A DNA stretch of 52,295 nucleotides, taken from Accumulibacter sp003538495 (GTDB lineage Bacteria; Pseudomonadota; Gammaproteobacteria; Burkholderiales; Rhodocyclaceae). Where the stretch lies: the NCBI RefSeq assembly GCF_029255145.1, contig NZ_JAPUVQ010000100.1, forward strand, positions 1-52,295. The letters are read 5' to 3'. How positions within the stretch are numbered: position 1 is the stretch's first letter; each line of letters starts with the position of its first letter. The notes below the pieces were generated by a model that saw nothing but the letters and a program-made list of their open reading frames with translations, was not told the origin of the DNA and ran no database searches. Made by a program: the position numbers and the translations under genes. This document shows positions 32,263 through 42,246 of this stretch, piece by piece.

Positions 32263-33714
32263 ATGGTTGATTCGATTCTGGTCTGGTTTCGGCGCGATCT
32301 GCGTGATTTCGATCACGCCGCGCTTGGCGAGGCGCAGCGACGCGCGCGGCGGGTCTATTGTGCCTTCGTCTTCGATCACGAGATCCTCGATGGGCTGGAG
32401 AGCCGCAGCGATCGCCGGGTGGAATTCATTCGCGAATCGTTGGTCGAGCTGGATGCCGCGCTACGCCGGCGTGGTGGTGCCTTGCTGGTACGCCAGGGTT
32501 GGGCGGCCAGAGAGCTTCCCGCACTGGCGAAGGCACTTGGCGTAGCGGCGGTGTTCGCCAATCGCGATTACGAGCCACTGGCCAAGCGACGCGATGCAGT
32601 GGTCAGCGCAGCGCTGGCGGCAGATGGAATCGCCTTCGAGTCCTTCAAGGATCAGGCGACGCTTGATGGCGCAGAGGTGCTGACCGGGGCCGGACGTCCG
32701 TATACCGTCTTCACGCCGTACCAGAAGGCGTGGCTGAAGCGGCTCGGTGAGGACGACTGGCGGCCGTACGAAGGGCGGTCAGGGACACTGGCAACGGTAC
32801 CGGCCGCCAAGGGCGTTCCGGGGTTGGCGGAACTCGGCTTTGCCGCGACCGACCTGCGAGCGCTCGGTATCGTGCCCGGGATGTCGGGCGGTCGGCAACT
32901 GCTGGCCGACTTCCTGGGACGCCTTTCGCGCTACCGCGAGCAGCGTGATTTTCCGGCCGTCAAGGGGGTGTCCTATCTGTCGGTTCACCTGCGCTTCGGA
33001 ACCGTGTCGATTCGCAATCTGGTGGCCAAGGTCCTCGCCGCCGGCGCCCTGAGCGTGCCCGGCGGGGGGGCGGCAAGCTGGCTTTCCGAGCTGATCTGGC
33101 GCGACTTCTACTTCATGATTCTCGATCGTTTTCCACATGTTACCGAGCGCGCCTTCAAGCCGGCGTACGATGCCATCGACTGGGAGCAGGGGCCGGCGGC
33201 GGACGAGGTCTTCTCCGCCTGGTGTGACGGACGCACCGGCTACCCGCTGGTCGACGCGGCGATGCGCCAGCTAAACCGTAGCGGTTACATGCATAACCGC
33301 CTGCGCATGCTCGCCGCCTCATTCCTGATCAAGGATCTCGGCATCGACTGGCGGCGCGGCGAAGCCTACTTCGCGCGTCAGCTCAACGATTTCGATCTGT
33401 CGGCCAATAACGGCGGTTGGCAATGGGTGGCGTCAACGGGCTGCGATGCGCAACCATACTTTCGCATCTTCAACCCGGTGACGCAGTCTGAGCGCTTCGA
33501 CCCCGCCGGCAGGTTCATCCGCCGCTATCTGCCGGAACTGGCCAGGGTTCCCGACAAGTTCATTCACGCTCCATGGCGCATGAGCGTGTCCGAGCAACTC
33601 GCCTCCGGGGTGCGTATCGGGCGCGACACACCAGCACCGCTGGTCGATCATCAGCAGGCGAGGCTGCGAACCCTGCAACGCTACGCCGTCGTCAAGCGCC
33701 TCGCTGCGCCCTGA
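32263..33714 (+). CDS. phrB: Deoxyribodipyrimidine photolyase (class I CPD type)
   Basis: A 483-residue light-driven DNA repair flavoprotein that splits cyclobutane pyrimidine dimers. The N-terminal antenna-binding alpha/beta domain begins SILVWFRRDLRDFDHAAL. The C-terminal helical FAD domain includes SYLSVHLRFGTVSIRN (about 245). DAAMRQLNRSGYMHNRLRML follows (about 330), then NDFDLSANNGGWQWVASTG with the Trp/Asn contacts (about 380), and FNPVTQSERFDP. These match class I CPD photolyases more than cryptochromes. It is divergent from yqgE, and its last 23 bases overlap the 3' end of chpA on the other strand. Confidence 0.95.
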   Translation: MVDSILVWFRRDLRDFDHAALGEAQRRARRVYCAFVFDHEILDGLESRSDRRVEFIRESLVELDAALRRRGGALLVRQGWAARELPALAKALGVAAVFANRDYEPLAKRRDAVVSAALAADGIAFESFKDQATLDGAEVLTGAGRPYTVFTPYQKAWLKRLGEDDWRPYEGRSGTLATVPAAKGVPGLAELGFAATDLRALGIVPGMSGGRQLLADFLGRLSRYREQRDFPAVKGVSYLSVHLRFGTVSIRNLVAKVLAAGALSVPGGGAASWLSELIWRDFYFMILDRFPHVTERAFKPAYDAIDWEQGPAADEVFSAWCDGRTGYPLVDAAMRQLNRSGYMHNRLRMLAASFLIKDLGIDWRRGEAYFARQLNDFDLSANNGGWQWVASTGCDAQPYFRIFNPVTQSERFDPAGRFIRRYLPELARVPDKFIHAPWRMSVSEQLASGVRIGRDTPAPLVDHQQARLRTLQRYAVVKRLAAP

Positions 33715-36700
33715 CGTGTTCCGCTACCAGCCGTAGCAGTTCATCTTCCTGATACGGCTTGCCCAGGTAGTTGTTGACGCCAAGTTCCTGCGCGTACTGA
33801 CGGTGCTTGTCGGCGGTGCGCGAGGTGATCATGATGATCGGAACACGGTGCAGGCGTTTGTCCGCGCGCACGTTCCTGGTGAACTCGAAGCCGTCCATGC
33901 GCGGCATCTCGATGTCTACCAGCAGCACGTCGGGGATCACTGCGACCAGTTGTTCCAGCGCATCGACGCCGTCCTTGGCGGTCATCACCTGGTATCGTTC
34001 GCGCGCCAGCAGGCGACTGGTGATCTTGCGCACGGTCAGCGAGTCGTCGACGATCATCACCGTCGGCAGGGTGGCGGTGACCGTGTCGGCCGCCGTCGCC
34101 TGGCGCACCGTCGGCACCGGCGAGACCGTCGGTGCGGTGCGTGGGCGACTACCCAGAGCAACCGGATTCAGGATCAGCAGGACCTGCCCATTGCCGAGAA
34201 CGGTTGCGCCGGCCACGCCGATGACCCGGGCCAGTTGTGGTCCGATGTTCTTGACCACGATTTCCTGATTGCCCAGGACCTCATCGACCTGCACGGCAAT
34301 TCGGCGGGTACCGCTGCGCAGCAGCAGGACCCAGTACTGGTGGTGTCTTTCCGGTAGTGCCCGCGGGTCACCGAGAAGGTGCGGCAGGTAGTGGAATGGA
34401 TACTGGTTGTTGGTCCATACGGCGACTCCCGCCTCGCGGATTCGGGTCAGCCCCTTTTCCTTGAGATCCAGCACCTGCTCGATCATCGCTGCGGGGATTG
34501 CGTACTGGCGGTGGCCAGAGCGAACCAGCAAGGCTTTGGTTACTGCTAGAGTCAGCGGCAGGTAGAGGCGGAAGGTGGTCCCCTGGTCGGGGCGAGAGAG
34601 AACTTCGATCCGCCCGCCAAGGCTGGTCACCGCGCTCTTTAGGACGTCCATGCCGATTCCCCGGCCAGCCAGGCGCGACACGCCGCTGGCGGTCGAGATC
34701 CCGGGGGCGAAAATCATCTCGATCACCTGCGCTTCGTCGGCGGCTTCGTTCCTGGTCAGCAGGCCGGCCGCCAGGCCTCGTTCGCGCAACCGTTGCAGGT
34801 CGAGGCCGGCGCCATCGTCGGCAAAAGAGACAATGACCTCGTTGCCCTCCTGGGTCAGCGTCAGCGACAGTTCGCCAATTTCCGGCTTGCCCTTGGCCAG
34901 ACGAACCGGGGCGTCTTCCAGTCCGTGCGCAATGGCGTTACGGAGCATGTGTTCAAGCGGTGCCAGCATCTTGTCGAGAACGGTTCGGTCGAGCTGCAAC
35001 TGAGCACCGCTGATTTCCAGATTGGCGCGCTTGCCAAGCTCCTTGCCGGCCTGCCGAACGATCCGGTAGAGACGATCGGCGATGCTGGCGAACGGCACCA
35101 TGCGTACCGACATCAGCTCCTGCTGAACTTCGCGGTTCAGACGAGACTGGGCGAGGATCGCGGCGTTGGCGTCGTCCAGATTCTTCAACAGATTCTGCTG
35201 TACGGTAGCCACGTCGTTGACCGACTCGGCCATCATCCGTGTCAGCTCCTGAAAACGCGTGAAGCGATCGAATTCCAGGGGATCGAAGTCGGCCTGGCGG
35301 CGATCATCGGCGAGCGCGGTGCGCGACTGCATCTGCAATTCGGCCTGCAGTTCAATATCGCGCAACTGCCGGCGCAGGCGGATTACGTTCTCGGTCAGGT
35401 CGAGCAAGGAACCCTTGATGGCGCGCATCTCGCCTTCGATCCGGGAACGCGCAATCGACAATTCGCCGGCTTCGTTGACCAGGCGATCGATCAGGTCGGC
35501 GCGTACACGCAGCAGCGCGCGCTGTCCGGCGCCTTCGGCGTCTGCGTCGTGTTGCTCCGGCTGGGCCGGCGGGGCGCCCTGATCAGCGGCCGTGCCGAGG
35601 GCGTCGACGTCGCCCGTGCGCTCCACCGCCAGATCGGAAGCGGTCGCGTCGGATACCTCGACCGGTGCGTCCGCAGACTCGCCGCGCTGCAGGTGTTCGA
35701 CGATCTGCACGATGACGTCGAAGGCGTTGTCGAGATCGTCAATCAGTTCGAGCGGCGCGCCACCCGCCTGCTGCGCTTCAGCCATGCGCGTTTCGATGGC
35801 GTGCGTCAGTTCGCCAAGGTTCATCGCTCCGGCCATTCGAGCGCTGCCCTTTAGGGTATGAAACAGGCGCGCCAGGCGACGAACGACGTCGGTGTCGGAA
35901 GGGTTGTTGCGCCACGAGCGCAATTGCGTCGCGATGCTCTGGGTGAGGTCGAGTGCTTCCTCCAGAAACAGGGGCAGCAGTTGCTCGTCGAGTTCGTCCT
36001 GCATTTCCGGAATGGCGATCGCCACCCCGCCGGCGGCCGGCACTGCTGCCGGTGAAGACGCGGCGGTCGGCAGCGACGGTTGTGACGCAAGCGGCTCTTG
36101 CTCGTCGTCGGCGTCGGCGAGCGCCGCCGGCTGCTCGACGAATTGCTCCGGGTACAGTGCCTCAAGCGCCTCGACCAGTGAGTGCCTTGCTTCGGGTTGC
36201 TGGTCGGCGGCGATGTCATGCAGCATCACGGCGAGGGCGGCAATTGCCTGGCGGACGGTTTCGAGCGCTTCTGGATGATTGGGATGGGCGGTGTGATTGC
36301 GCCGTAACAGCGCGCGTTCGAGGGCTACGCCGAGTCGGTTGACGGCCTCTATGCCGACCGTTCCGGCGATGCCGCCCAGGGTGTGGGCGGCGCGATACAT
36401 TTCGTGTGCAGTGGGGGCGGCGGGATCAGCTTCGAGGATCAGCAGCCCGCTCTGCAGGGTAGCCAGGTGTCCCCCGGCTTCCTCGTTGAAGATTTCGGCC
36501 AGTGCTGGTGCGATCGACAGCCGCACGAAGGTCTCGGAAGCATCGCCTTCGGTTTTCGTCTCGGTCTCGGCGATGCGGGTTGCATAGTCAGCGGCGCTGG
36601 CCTGCGCAGCCGCCTGTTCGGTTGCGAGCGGCAAGTCGACGACGCTCTCGCTGCCGCGTCTGAGCGCCTCGGCGAGCTCGATCAAGCCCGCTGCATCCGG

Positions 36701-39064
36701 TGCCTGCCCGTGGCCGGTTTTCAGGTACTCCACCCAGGCGACAAAAACGGCGCATGCCTGGCCGAGCAGTTCGAGGATCGCTGGCGTGACCTCGTGCTCC
36801 TGGCGCAGCCAGAGGTTGAGCAGTTGCTCGACCGACCAGGCCGCTTCGCCCAGATCCTTGAGGCCGACCATCCGGCCGCTGCCCTTGAGCGTATGCACCG
36901 AGCGGCGCAGCGCGGTCAGCACCTCGACGTCGTGCGGCTGCGATTGCAGCAGCTGGAAATTTCGACTCATGCTCGCCAGGACCTCGGCCGCTTCCTCGAT
37001 GAAGATCTCGAGGATTTCTGCGTCGAGTTCTTCGCTGCTGGCCTGCGAGAGCTGGATCGTTTCTGCCGACGGTTGCGGTGTCTCGGGCGCCCGCGGCACG
37101 AGCACGGCCATCGTCTGATCGATCTGGCGGCTTGCATCGCCACCGGCCAGCAGCGTCGCGAGCAGCTGTTTGCTCTGCTCGCCGAGCGCTTTGTCGCCAA
37201 CCAGGTCGGCGTCCTTCTGCAGCGCCATGAGACCGTGCTGCACTTCCTGGCGCAGGCGTGCATCGTCGGCTCGCACCCTGAAGTCCGCCAGCGAGGCGTG
37301 CAGCGCTCGTTTGCGCTGGTCAAGTTCCCTCTCCACGCTGGCCGCCGGAGGCTTGCCGATCGATGTCCGGGCGGTGCCGGACTGCATGTTGTCGACGAAC
37401 GCCGCGAAGTCGGTCGCACCGTGTTGCAGCGCGTCGACAAAGAATCCGATCAGCGACAACTGCTCGGCAAGGCGCTCGAAGTCAGCCTCTTGCCGCTTGT
37501 AGTCCGGTGTCGCGAAGGTTCTGATGTCTTGCGCGCACCGTTGCAGAACGGCAACCGCTGCATCGTGGCGCATCATCGTCAGCGCACCAATCACCTGGCG
37601 GATCGGGTTTTCCAGGCCGTCCAGATCGGTTTGCTTGTCGACATCACGGAAAAAGCCATCAAGGACCTGTTCGATTTGCGTCAGGTTGCTCTGAATCTCC
37701 CTGGCAACCTGGCTGATTAGCAGTTTTTCCTGCACCTGCCGTGACATTTCGTCGAGCAAGGGCAGTTCGGACTCCGGTGGCGGTGGATTTCCGCCAAGGC
37801 ATGCACGAATCCGGTCGACCATCACCTCGACCTGATGCGTGAAGCTGCTGTCCAGGTACTGGATGTTGCCCTGCGCGTGTTGCGCAAGGAGGATCGCGGT
37901 GGCCGTTTCCATGGCCAGCGCTTCCGTTTGTCCCGACGGCGTGCGGGTGAGGAAGCTGGCCACCTCGGCGATCGCCTGCACGAGGCGCTGATAGTCCGCG
38001 TGACCCAGGTCCTCGACCACCGCCGACAGCGCAACGGTATTGGTCTGGAAGCTTGGCAGGGCCTGTGTCGTGCCGGCGCAGAACCTGTTCCAGGATTCCT
38101 CGGTGGCGGCAATGGTCTCACGCAAGCGGCGGCGGACGGCCTCCACCGCGACCGGCGCCTCTGGTGAGGTCTCGGGCATCAGGGCCGTCAACTGGTACGC
38201 TTCCTTGACGCGGCGCACGGCACGATGGTCGCTGTCGGCGCTGGCGACGAGATACAGCGCATCGCGCATCAGGCGTTCGGCGACGTTGTTCGAGCCTTCA
38301 AGCAGGCGGCGTATCTGCAGGTCGATGCGCGTGCATAGTTGCCGGGCATCGGCGTCCGGTGCCAGCACGCGTTCAGCGAGGGCCGACAGGAAGGCGGTCG
38401 CTACCCACCAGAACGAGCGGGCCGAAGGCAGCTCCTGGATGGCTTCGATGCGCTTGACGGCGTCCAGCATTTCCGGCACCCCGGCGCCGTCTTGCGGAGC
38501 GCGCAACCACGACAGCAGGCCGCGCTGGAAATGCGCCCGCTGCTGACGCAGGCGCCGCTGAAGCTCGCCGTGGCCGATCTTCGGCGTACCGCCAGCGCGA
38601 CGCGGTGGCTGGACCTGGAGGTTGGGGAAAAAGAGGTCCGTCGGGGTGACACGTTCTTGCCCACGTGCCGTCTGCAGCGCACGGTAGAGGGGCAAAAGCC
38701 GTAGCGGCTGATTTGGCTGGCCGCCAAGCAGATCGTCCAGATAGTGGCGCAGATCGGCCATCGCGCGGCGCGCCAGGTCAATGACCTCGGGCGTGGCCGG
38801 CAGGCGCTGCTGTTCGACCTCCTCAAGCAGCGACTCCAGCGCTTCGGCATACTGGGTGACGCCATCAAGACCGACGATGGTCAGTGCTCCCTGCACCTGG
38901 TGGAGGTGGGTGCGGCAGAACCTGACCTGGGTGCGATCGACGCTGTCGTCGATCGCGCTCGCGGCGAACTCTTGCAGCGCTTTGTCGGCGCGCTCCAGCG
39001 CGAGGTCGATCTCGCTCTTGACCCAGGTCAGCGGGCCGATATCGAAGTTCGTCGGTGCATTCAT
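33692..39064 (-). CDS. chpA: ChpA/PilL-type hybrid chemotaxis histidine kinase of the type IV pilus (Chp) system
   Basis: A 1790-residue CheA-like hybrid kinase controlling twitching. Visible in order: an N-terminal Hpt-like helix bundle (HLHQVQGAL, about residue 55); a long helical region to about 650; Hpt domains with phosphoacceptor-type His at 724 (HTLKGSGRM), 894 (HTLGGIAG) and 1069 (HTLKGSARM); the CheA dimerisation helix (LIDRLVNEAGELS, about 1190); the ATPase (HMLRNAIAHGLED, about 1375; FADDGAGLDL). Then come a CheW-like domain (KALLVRSGHRQYAIPA) and a C-terminal receiver with Asp1717 in LLVDIEMPRMDG. The 894 site carries Gly in place of the usual Lys after the His-Thr-Leu, so its competence is uncertain. 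It is last in pilG-H-I-J-chpA. No PilK (CheR) or ChpB (CheB) gene follows. Confidence 0.95.
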   Translation of the reverse strand: MNAPTNFDIGPLTWVKSEIDLALERADKALQEFAASAIDDSVDRTQVRFCRTHLHQVQGALTIVGLDGVTQYAEALESLLEEVEQQRLPATPEVIDLARRAMADLRHYLDDLLGGQPNQPLRLLPLYRALQTARGQERVTPTDLFFPNLQVQPPRRAGGTPKIGHGELQRRLRQQRAHFQRGLLSWLRAPQDGAGVPEMLDAVKRIEAIQELPSARSFWWVATAFLSALAERVLAPDADARQLCTRIDLQIRRLLEGSNNVAERLMRDALYLVASADSDHRAVRRVKEAYQLTALMPETSPEAPVAVEAVRRRLRETIAATEESWNRFCAGTTQALPSFQTNTVALSAVVEDLGHADYQRLVQAIAEVASFLTRTPSGQTEALAMETATAILLAQHAQGNIQYLDSSFTHQVEVMVDRIRACLGGNPPPPESELPLLDEMSRQVQEKLLISQVAREIQSNLTQIEQVLDGFFRDVDKQTDLDGLENPIRQVIGALTMMRHDAAVAVLQRCAQDIRTFATPDYKRQEADFERLAEQLSLIGFFVDALQHGATDFAAFVDNMQSGTARTSIGKPPAASVERELDQRKRALHASLADFRVRADDARLRQEVQHGLMALQKDADLVGDKALGEQSKQLLATLLAGGDASRQIDQTMAVLVPRAPETPQPSAETIQLSQASSEELDAEILEIFIEEAAEVLASMSRNFQLLQSQPHDVEVLTALRRSVHTLKGSGRMVGLKDLGEAAWSVEQLLNLWLRQEHEVTPAILELLGQACAVFVAWVEYLKTGHGQAPDAAGLIELAEALRRGSESVVDLPLATEQAAAQASAADYATRIAETETKTEGDASETFVRLSIAPALAEIFNEEAGGHLATLQSGLLILEADPAAPTAHEMYRAAHTLGGIAGTVGIEAVNRLGVALERALLRRNHTAHPNHPEALETVRQAIAALAVMLHDIAADQQPEARHSLVEALEALYPEQFVEQPAALADADDEQEPLASQPSLPTAASSPAAVPAAGGVAIAIPEMQDELDEQLLPLFLEEALDLTQSIATQLRSWRNNPSDTDVVRRLARLFHTLKGSARMAGAMNLGELTHAIETRMAEAQQAGGAPLELIDDLDNAFDVIVQIVEHLQRGESADAPVEVSDATASDLAVERTGDVDALGTAADQGAPPAQPEQHDADAEGAGQRALLRVRADLIDRLVNEAGELSIARSRIEGEMRAIKGSLLDLTENVIRLRRQLRDIELQAELQMQSRTALADDRRQADFDPLEFDRFTRFQELTRMMAESVNDVATVQQNLLKNLDDANAAILAQSRLNREVQQELMSVRMVPFASIADRLYRIVRQAGKELGKRANLEISGAQLQLDRTVLDKMLAPLEHMLRNAIAHGLEDAPVRLAKGKPEIGELSLTLTQEGNEVIVSFADDGAGLDLQRLRERGLAAGLLTRNEAADEAQVIEMIFAPGISTASGVSRLAGRGIGMDVLKSAVTSLGGRIEVLSRPDQGTTFRLYLPLTLAVTKALLVRSGHRQYAIPAAMIEQVLDLKEKGLTRIREAGVAVWTNNQYPFHYLPHLLGDPRALPERHHQYWVLLLRSGTRRIAVQVDEVLGNQEIVVKNIGPQLARVIGVAGATVLGNGQVLLILNPVALGSRPRTAPTVSPVPTVRQATAADTVTATLPTVMIVDDSLTVRKITSRLLARERYQVMTAKDGVDALEQLVAVIPDVLLVDIEMPRMDGFEFTRNVRADKRLHRVPIIMITSRTADKHRQYAQELGVNNYLGKPYQEDELLRLVAEHVRAQRGA

Positions 39065-39104
39065 CCGGGAAGGCCTCTCCAGGTCACTCTCTAGCCGCGG
39101 CTGT

Positions 39105-41270
39105 TCAGGTCACCTTGAAGCCGGCGACCGAACCCTTTAGCTCCGTGGCCAGACCGGCCAGCTCGCCAATTGCCGTCGCCGTCTTCTGGGTGCCCGCCGT
39201 GGTCTGGCCGGTGACCAGTAGTATTTCCTGCATCTTGCGGGCCACTCTGGTCGCTGATTCCGATTGCTGACGCGTGGCGCCAGCGATGGTTTCGATCAGC
39301 GCCGTCAGTTCGCTCGACACCTGACCAATCTCGGCCAGAGCCTGCCCCGCCGCGTCGGAAAGCCGGGCGCCCTCGACCACGCCACGGGTCGACTCTTCCA
39401 TCGCCGAGACGGTGTCCTGAGTGTCGGTCTGGATGGTCCTGACGATCGCACCGATCTGCTTGGTCGCTTCGCCAGAACGTTCAGCGAGTCGCTGTACCTC
39501 CTCGGCGACGACCGTGAAGCCGCGCCCGGCCTCGCCGGCCGAGGCCGCCTGAATGGCCGCATTCAGCGCCAGCACGTTGGTTTGCTCGGTGATGTCCGAG
39601 ATCAACTCGACGATTTCACCGATTTCCTGCGAGGATTCGCCGAGCCGCTTGATTCGCTTCGAGGTCTCCTGGATCTGGTCGCGGATCTTGTTCATGCCCT
39701 TGATCGAGTCCTCGACGGCTTGTGTTCCCTTGGCGGCTGCCGCCAGGGATTGGCGGGCAACCGTTGCCGACTGCCTGGCGTCGGTCGAGACGTTGGTCAT
39801 CGAACTCGACATGGCCAGGACCGACTGGCCCGCCGACTTGATTTCGGCGGTCTGGCGCTCGGCCGCCGAGAGCAGTTCGGTGGATGTCTGCTGGGCGATT
39901 CCGGTGGCGACGGTTACCCGGTTGGCGGCGTCGTTGATGCGCCCGACCAGGAGACGGAGTTCCTCGATGGTGTAGTTGATCGAGTCGGCGATGGCGCCTG
40001 TGATGTCTTCCGAAACGGTGGCGGTGACGGTCAGGTCGCCGTCGGCGAGGTCGCCGAGTTCGTTCATCAGACGCAGGATCGCATCCTGATTCTGGCGGTT
40101 GACCAGTTCCGTCTCGCGCCGGCTGCGCTCGGCCGTTTCGGCCTGGCGGCGGCTCTCCGCGAGATAGGTTCTCGCCAGCAGCAGCAACAGGGCGATGGCC
40201 AGCAGGATCAGACCGGCCAGCGCGAAGCCGTAGCCGGTGCGTTTCATGACCGTGCCCTGGTAGGCCTGGGTCAGCTGGTCGGTTGCCTCTAGCAGTTGTT
40301 CGCTGTCGCGAAAGATCTGAGAACCCGCCTGCTTGGCAATCACCAGCCGCTGCAGGTTGCCGAGGATGGCACCTACCGCGGTGTGGTACTCGGCGAAGCT
40401 GGCATCCAGTTCGGTGAGCTTCTGTCGGGTATCGGGGTCGGTCGTCGCGGCGATCCGCTGCGCTTCGCTGCCCTTGGTCAGCGCTTTCAGCGTGTCACGA
40501 AAAGTGTTCGTATCCTTGCCCAGCAAGAAGGCTACTTCCGAGTCGATGGCGTCGCCGACGAGCAGCGAATTGGCATTCTTTGCAATCCGCTGGGTGAGCA
40601 TGACCAGCTGGTTGGCGGCGGCAATCTCGCGAATGCCGGCGCTGCTCTGCAGCTTGAGCGCGGCGATCTGTCCCGCGAGTTCCAGCAGTTGCGGGTTCTT
40701 GTCGTTGATCGAGGCGACGTCCTTGCCGAGTGAGATCAGGTTCTTCTCCATTTCCAGCAGGCGAGCGGCGTTCTTGTCGGTCTTCTCCCAGGTTTGCGTC
40801 AGGGCCAGCAATTGTGGCTCGACGCTGCCCGGTGAGGCCGGGACGTCCGTACCGGCCAGTTCGCCGCCGTTGGTCAGCCGGTCAAGCTGCGTTGCGAAGC
40901 TGTCTCGCGAGTCCCTCAGTTGCTTGAAAGCCGTCGGGTTGCCGAGCAAGGCCAGGCTGGACGCCTTCGCCAGCCGCTGTGACAGCATCCCCATGTCTCC
41001 GGTGGCGGCGATGTAGGCAGTGCCGTAGGCCGACTTGCGGTCGTCCCGGTAAATGACAATGGCGATGATCAGCATGATCAGCAGAAGCGCTCCACCGAGA
41101 ATCTGTAGTTGTTTCGCAACCGGATAACGGCTGAGCAGAGGCGGGGCAAACGGGGGCGCCCCGTCGCTCTCCGGCTCGTCTGGATCCATGATTGTGCGAG
41201 CCACCAACGTCTCACCTGCCGGGTCCGTCGTACGGGACAAGAAGCCCGGCAGCTTGGATTTGAACGTCAT
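39105..41270 (-). CDS. pilJ: Methyl-accepting chemotaxis protein PilJ
   Basis: A 721-residue transmembrane receptor for the type IV pilus chemosensory system. A cytoplasmic start of about 50 residues precedes TM1 (LQILGGALLLIMLIIAIVIY). The periplasmic part holds two PilJ-type helical modules (SQRLAKASSLALLGNPTAF; TQRIAKNANSLL). TM2 is near residue 340-362 (FALAGLILLAIALLLLLA), then HAMP and the signalling coiled coil with the hairpin tip VVAEEVQRLAERSGEATKQI. It feeds PilI and ChpA. The ATG has a clear GGAG. chpA follows after 40 bases, pilI precedes by 71. Confidence 0.95.
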   Translation of the reverse strand: MTFKSKLPGFLSRTTDPAGETLVARTIMDPDEPESDGAPPFAPPLLSRYPVAKQLQILGGALLLIMLIIAIVIYRDDRKSAYGTAYIAATGDMGMLSQRLAKASSLALLGNPTAFKQLRDSRDSFATQLDRLTNGGELAGTDVPASPGSVEPQLLALTQTWEKTDKNAARLLEMEKNLISLGKDVASINDKNPQLLELAGQIAALKLQSSAGIREIAAANQLVMLTQRIAKNANSLLVGDAIDSEVAFLLGKDTNTFRDTLKALTKGSEAQRIAATTDPDTRQKLTELDASFAEYHTAVGAILGNLQRLVIAKQAGSQIFRDSEQLLEATDQLTQAYQGTVMKRTGYGFALAGLILLAIALLLLLARTYLAESRRQAETAERSRRETELVNRQNQDAILRLMNELGDLADGDLTVTATVSEDITGAIADSINYTIEELRLLVGRINDAANRVTVATGIAQQTSTELLSAAERQTAEIKSAGQSVLAMSSSMTNVSTDARQSATVARQSLAAAAKGTQAVEDSIKGMNKIRDQIQETSKRIKRLGESSQEIGEIVELISDITEQTNVLALNAAIQAASAGEAGRGFTVVAEEVQRLAERSGEATKQIGAIVRTIQTDTQDTVSAMEESTRGVVEGARLSDAAGQALAEIGQVSSELTALIETIAGATRQQSESATRVARKMQEILLVTGQTTAGTQKTATAIGELAGLATELKGSVAGFKVT

Positions 41271-41341
41271 TTTGCTTCTCCGGTTACTCGGGATCTACGG
41301 GGTGACTGGTTGCCGTCGAGCGTCTGTCCGGGGCCGGGGGC

Positions 41342-41854
41342 TCACACGCCAATGTCCATGAACGCTTCGTCAGCCAGCAGCTCGCGCACCTTGAGTTTCT
41401 TCCAGCGACGTCCTTCGTTGTCGGTGTACGCTTCAGGTGCCCAGGCGGGTGCCGTCGGATCTGGCGCTTCGCAATTCAAGGCCTCGACATTGCGCAGACC
41501 GATCATGCGGGTGACCAGCAGGGCGGCGTTGCTACCATGGCGGGTACCGATCAACAGCAGCCGCGAACTGGCATTCTGCGGGGTCGCTTCCTTGCCGAGA
41601 AAGGCCGAGAAGTCGACCGCCGAATACAGGTTGCCGCGAATGTTGGCGATGCCGGCAAACCACGGCCTGGTCAGCGGGACGGTGGTCAGAGGGGTGAGCG
41701 GGACAATTTCGCCCGAGTCCGCCAGGTCAAGAAGCCAGTAGTCGTTTGCCCCGGCCTGAATGCCGAGCAGCCCCGCCGCGCTCTGGTTGCCGGTACCCGC
41801 CAGCCGTGCCGCCAGGTACGACTGAAAGTCGTGCAGGCTGATTTTCTTGGTCAT
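41342..41854 (-). CDS. pilI: CheW-like coupling protein PilI
   Basis: A 170-residue CheW-domain adaptor that links PilJ to ChpA. The CheW fold is seen from YWLLDLADSGEIVPLTPLTTVPLTRPWFAGIANIRG, here summarised by its core, IANIRGNLYSAVDFSAFLG. LLLIGTRHGSNAALLVTRMIGLRN follows. Length is normal for PilI. It sits 15 bases after pilH and 71 before pilJ. Its C-terminus ends in a short helix after KKLKVRELLADEAFMDIGV. Confidence 0.93.
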   Translation of the reverse strand: MTKKISLHDFQSYLAARLAGTGNQSAAGLLGIQAGANDYWLLDLADSGEIVPLTPLTTVPLTRPWFAGIANIRGNLYSAVDFSAFLGKEATPQNASSRLLLIGTRHGSNAALLVTRMIGLRNVEALNCEAPDPTAPAWAPEAYTDNEGRRWKKLKVRELLADEAFMDIGV

Positions 41855-41869
41855 GCCCTTGCTACCGGT

Positions 41870-42232
41870 TCACAGCGCTGCGATTTTGGCCAGCAGCTCC
41901 TGGCCGTTGACCGGTTTGACCAGATAATCCTGGGCGCCCTGGCGCAAGCCCCAGATCTTGTCTGTTTCCTGTCCCTTGGTGGTGCAGACGATGACCGGGA
42001 TGTTCCGCGTGGCTTCGTCGCGAGTCAAGGTGCGGGTCGCCTGGTAGCCGTTGAGGCCGGGCATGACGACGTCCATCAGGATCAGGTCCGGTAGCTCGCG
42101 CTTGGCCGTGGCGATGCCTTCTTCACCGCTTTCCGCGGTAAGCACCTCATAACCGCTGCTGGTAAGCAAGGCCTTCATGACGTGACGTTCGGTCGGCGAA
42201 TCGTCAACGACGAGGATTTTCTTGATGGTCAT
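41870..42232 (-). CDS. pilH: Twitching motility response regulator PilH
   Basis: A 120-residue stand-alone receiver domain (CheY-like). Acidic pocket at KILVVDDSPTERH, phosphoacceptor Asp in LILMDVVMPGLNG (about residue 52), conserved Thr/Ser in VIVCTTKG and Lys in YLVKPVNG. In Pseudomonas PilH works with PilG on pilus retraction, probably acting as phosphate sink or PilT-side regulator. It is second in the operon, 14 bases after pilG. Confidence 0.93.
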   Translation of the reverse strand: MTIKKILVVDDSPTERHVMKALLTSSGYEVLTAESGEEGIATAKRELPDLILMDVVMPGLNGYQATRTLTRDEATRNIPVIVCTTKGQETDKIWGLRQGAQDYLVKPVNGQELLAKIAAL

Positions 42233-42246
42233 CGGGGCTGGCTTCC

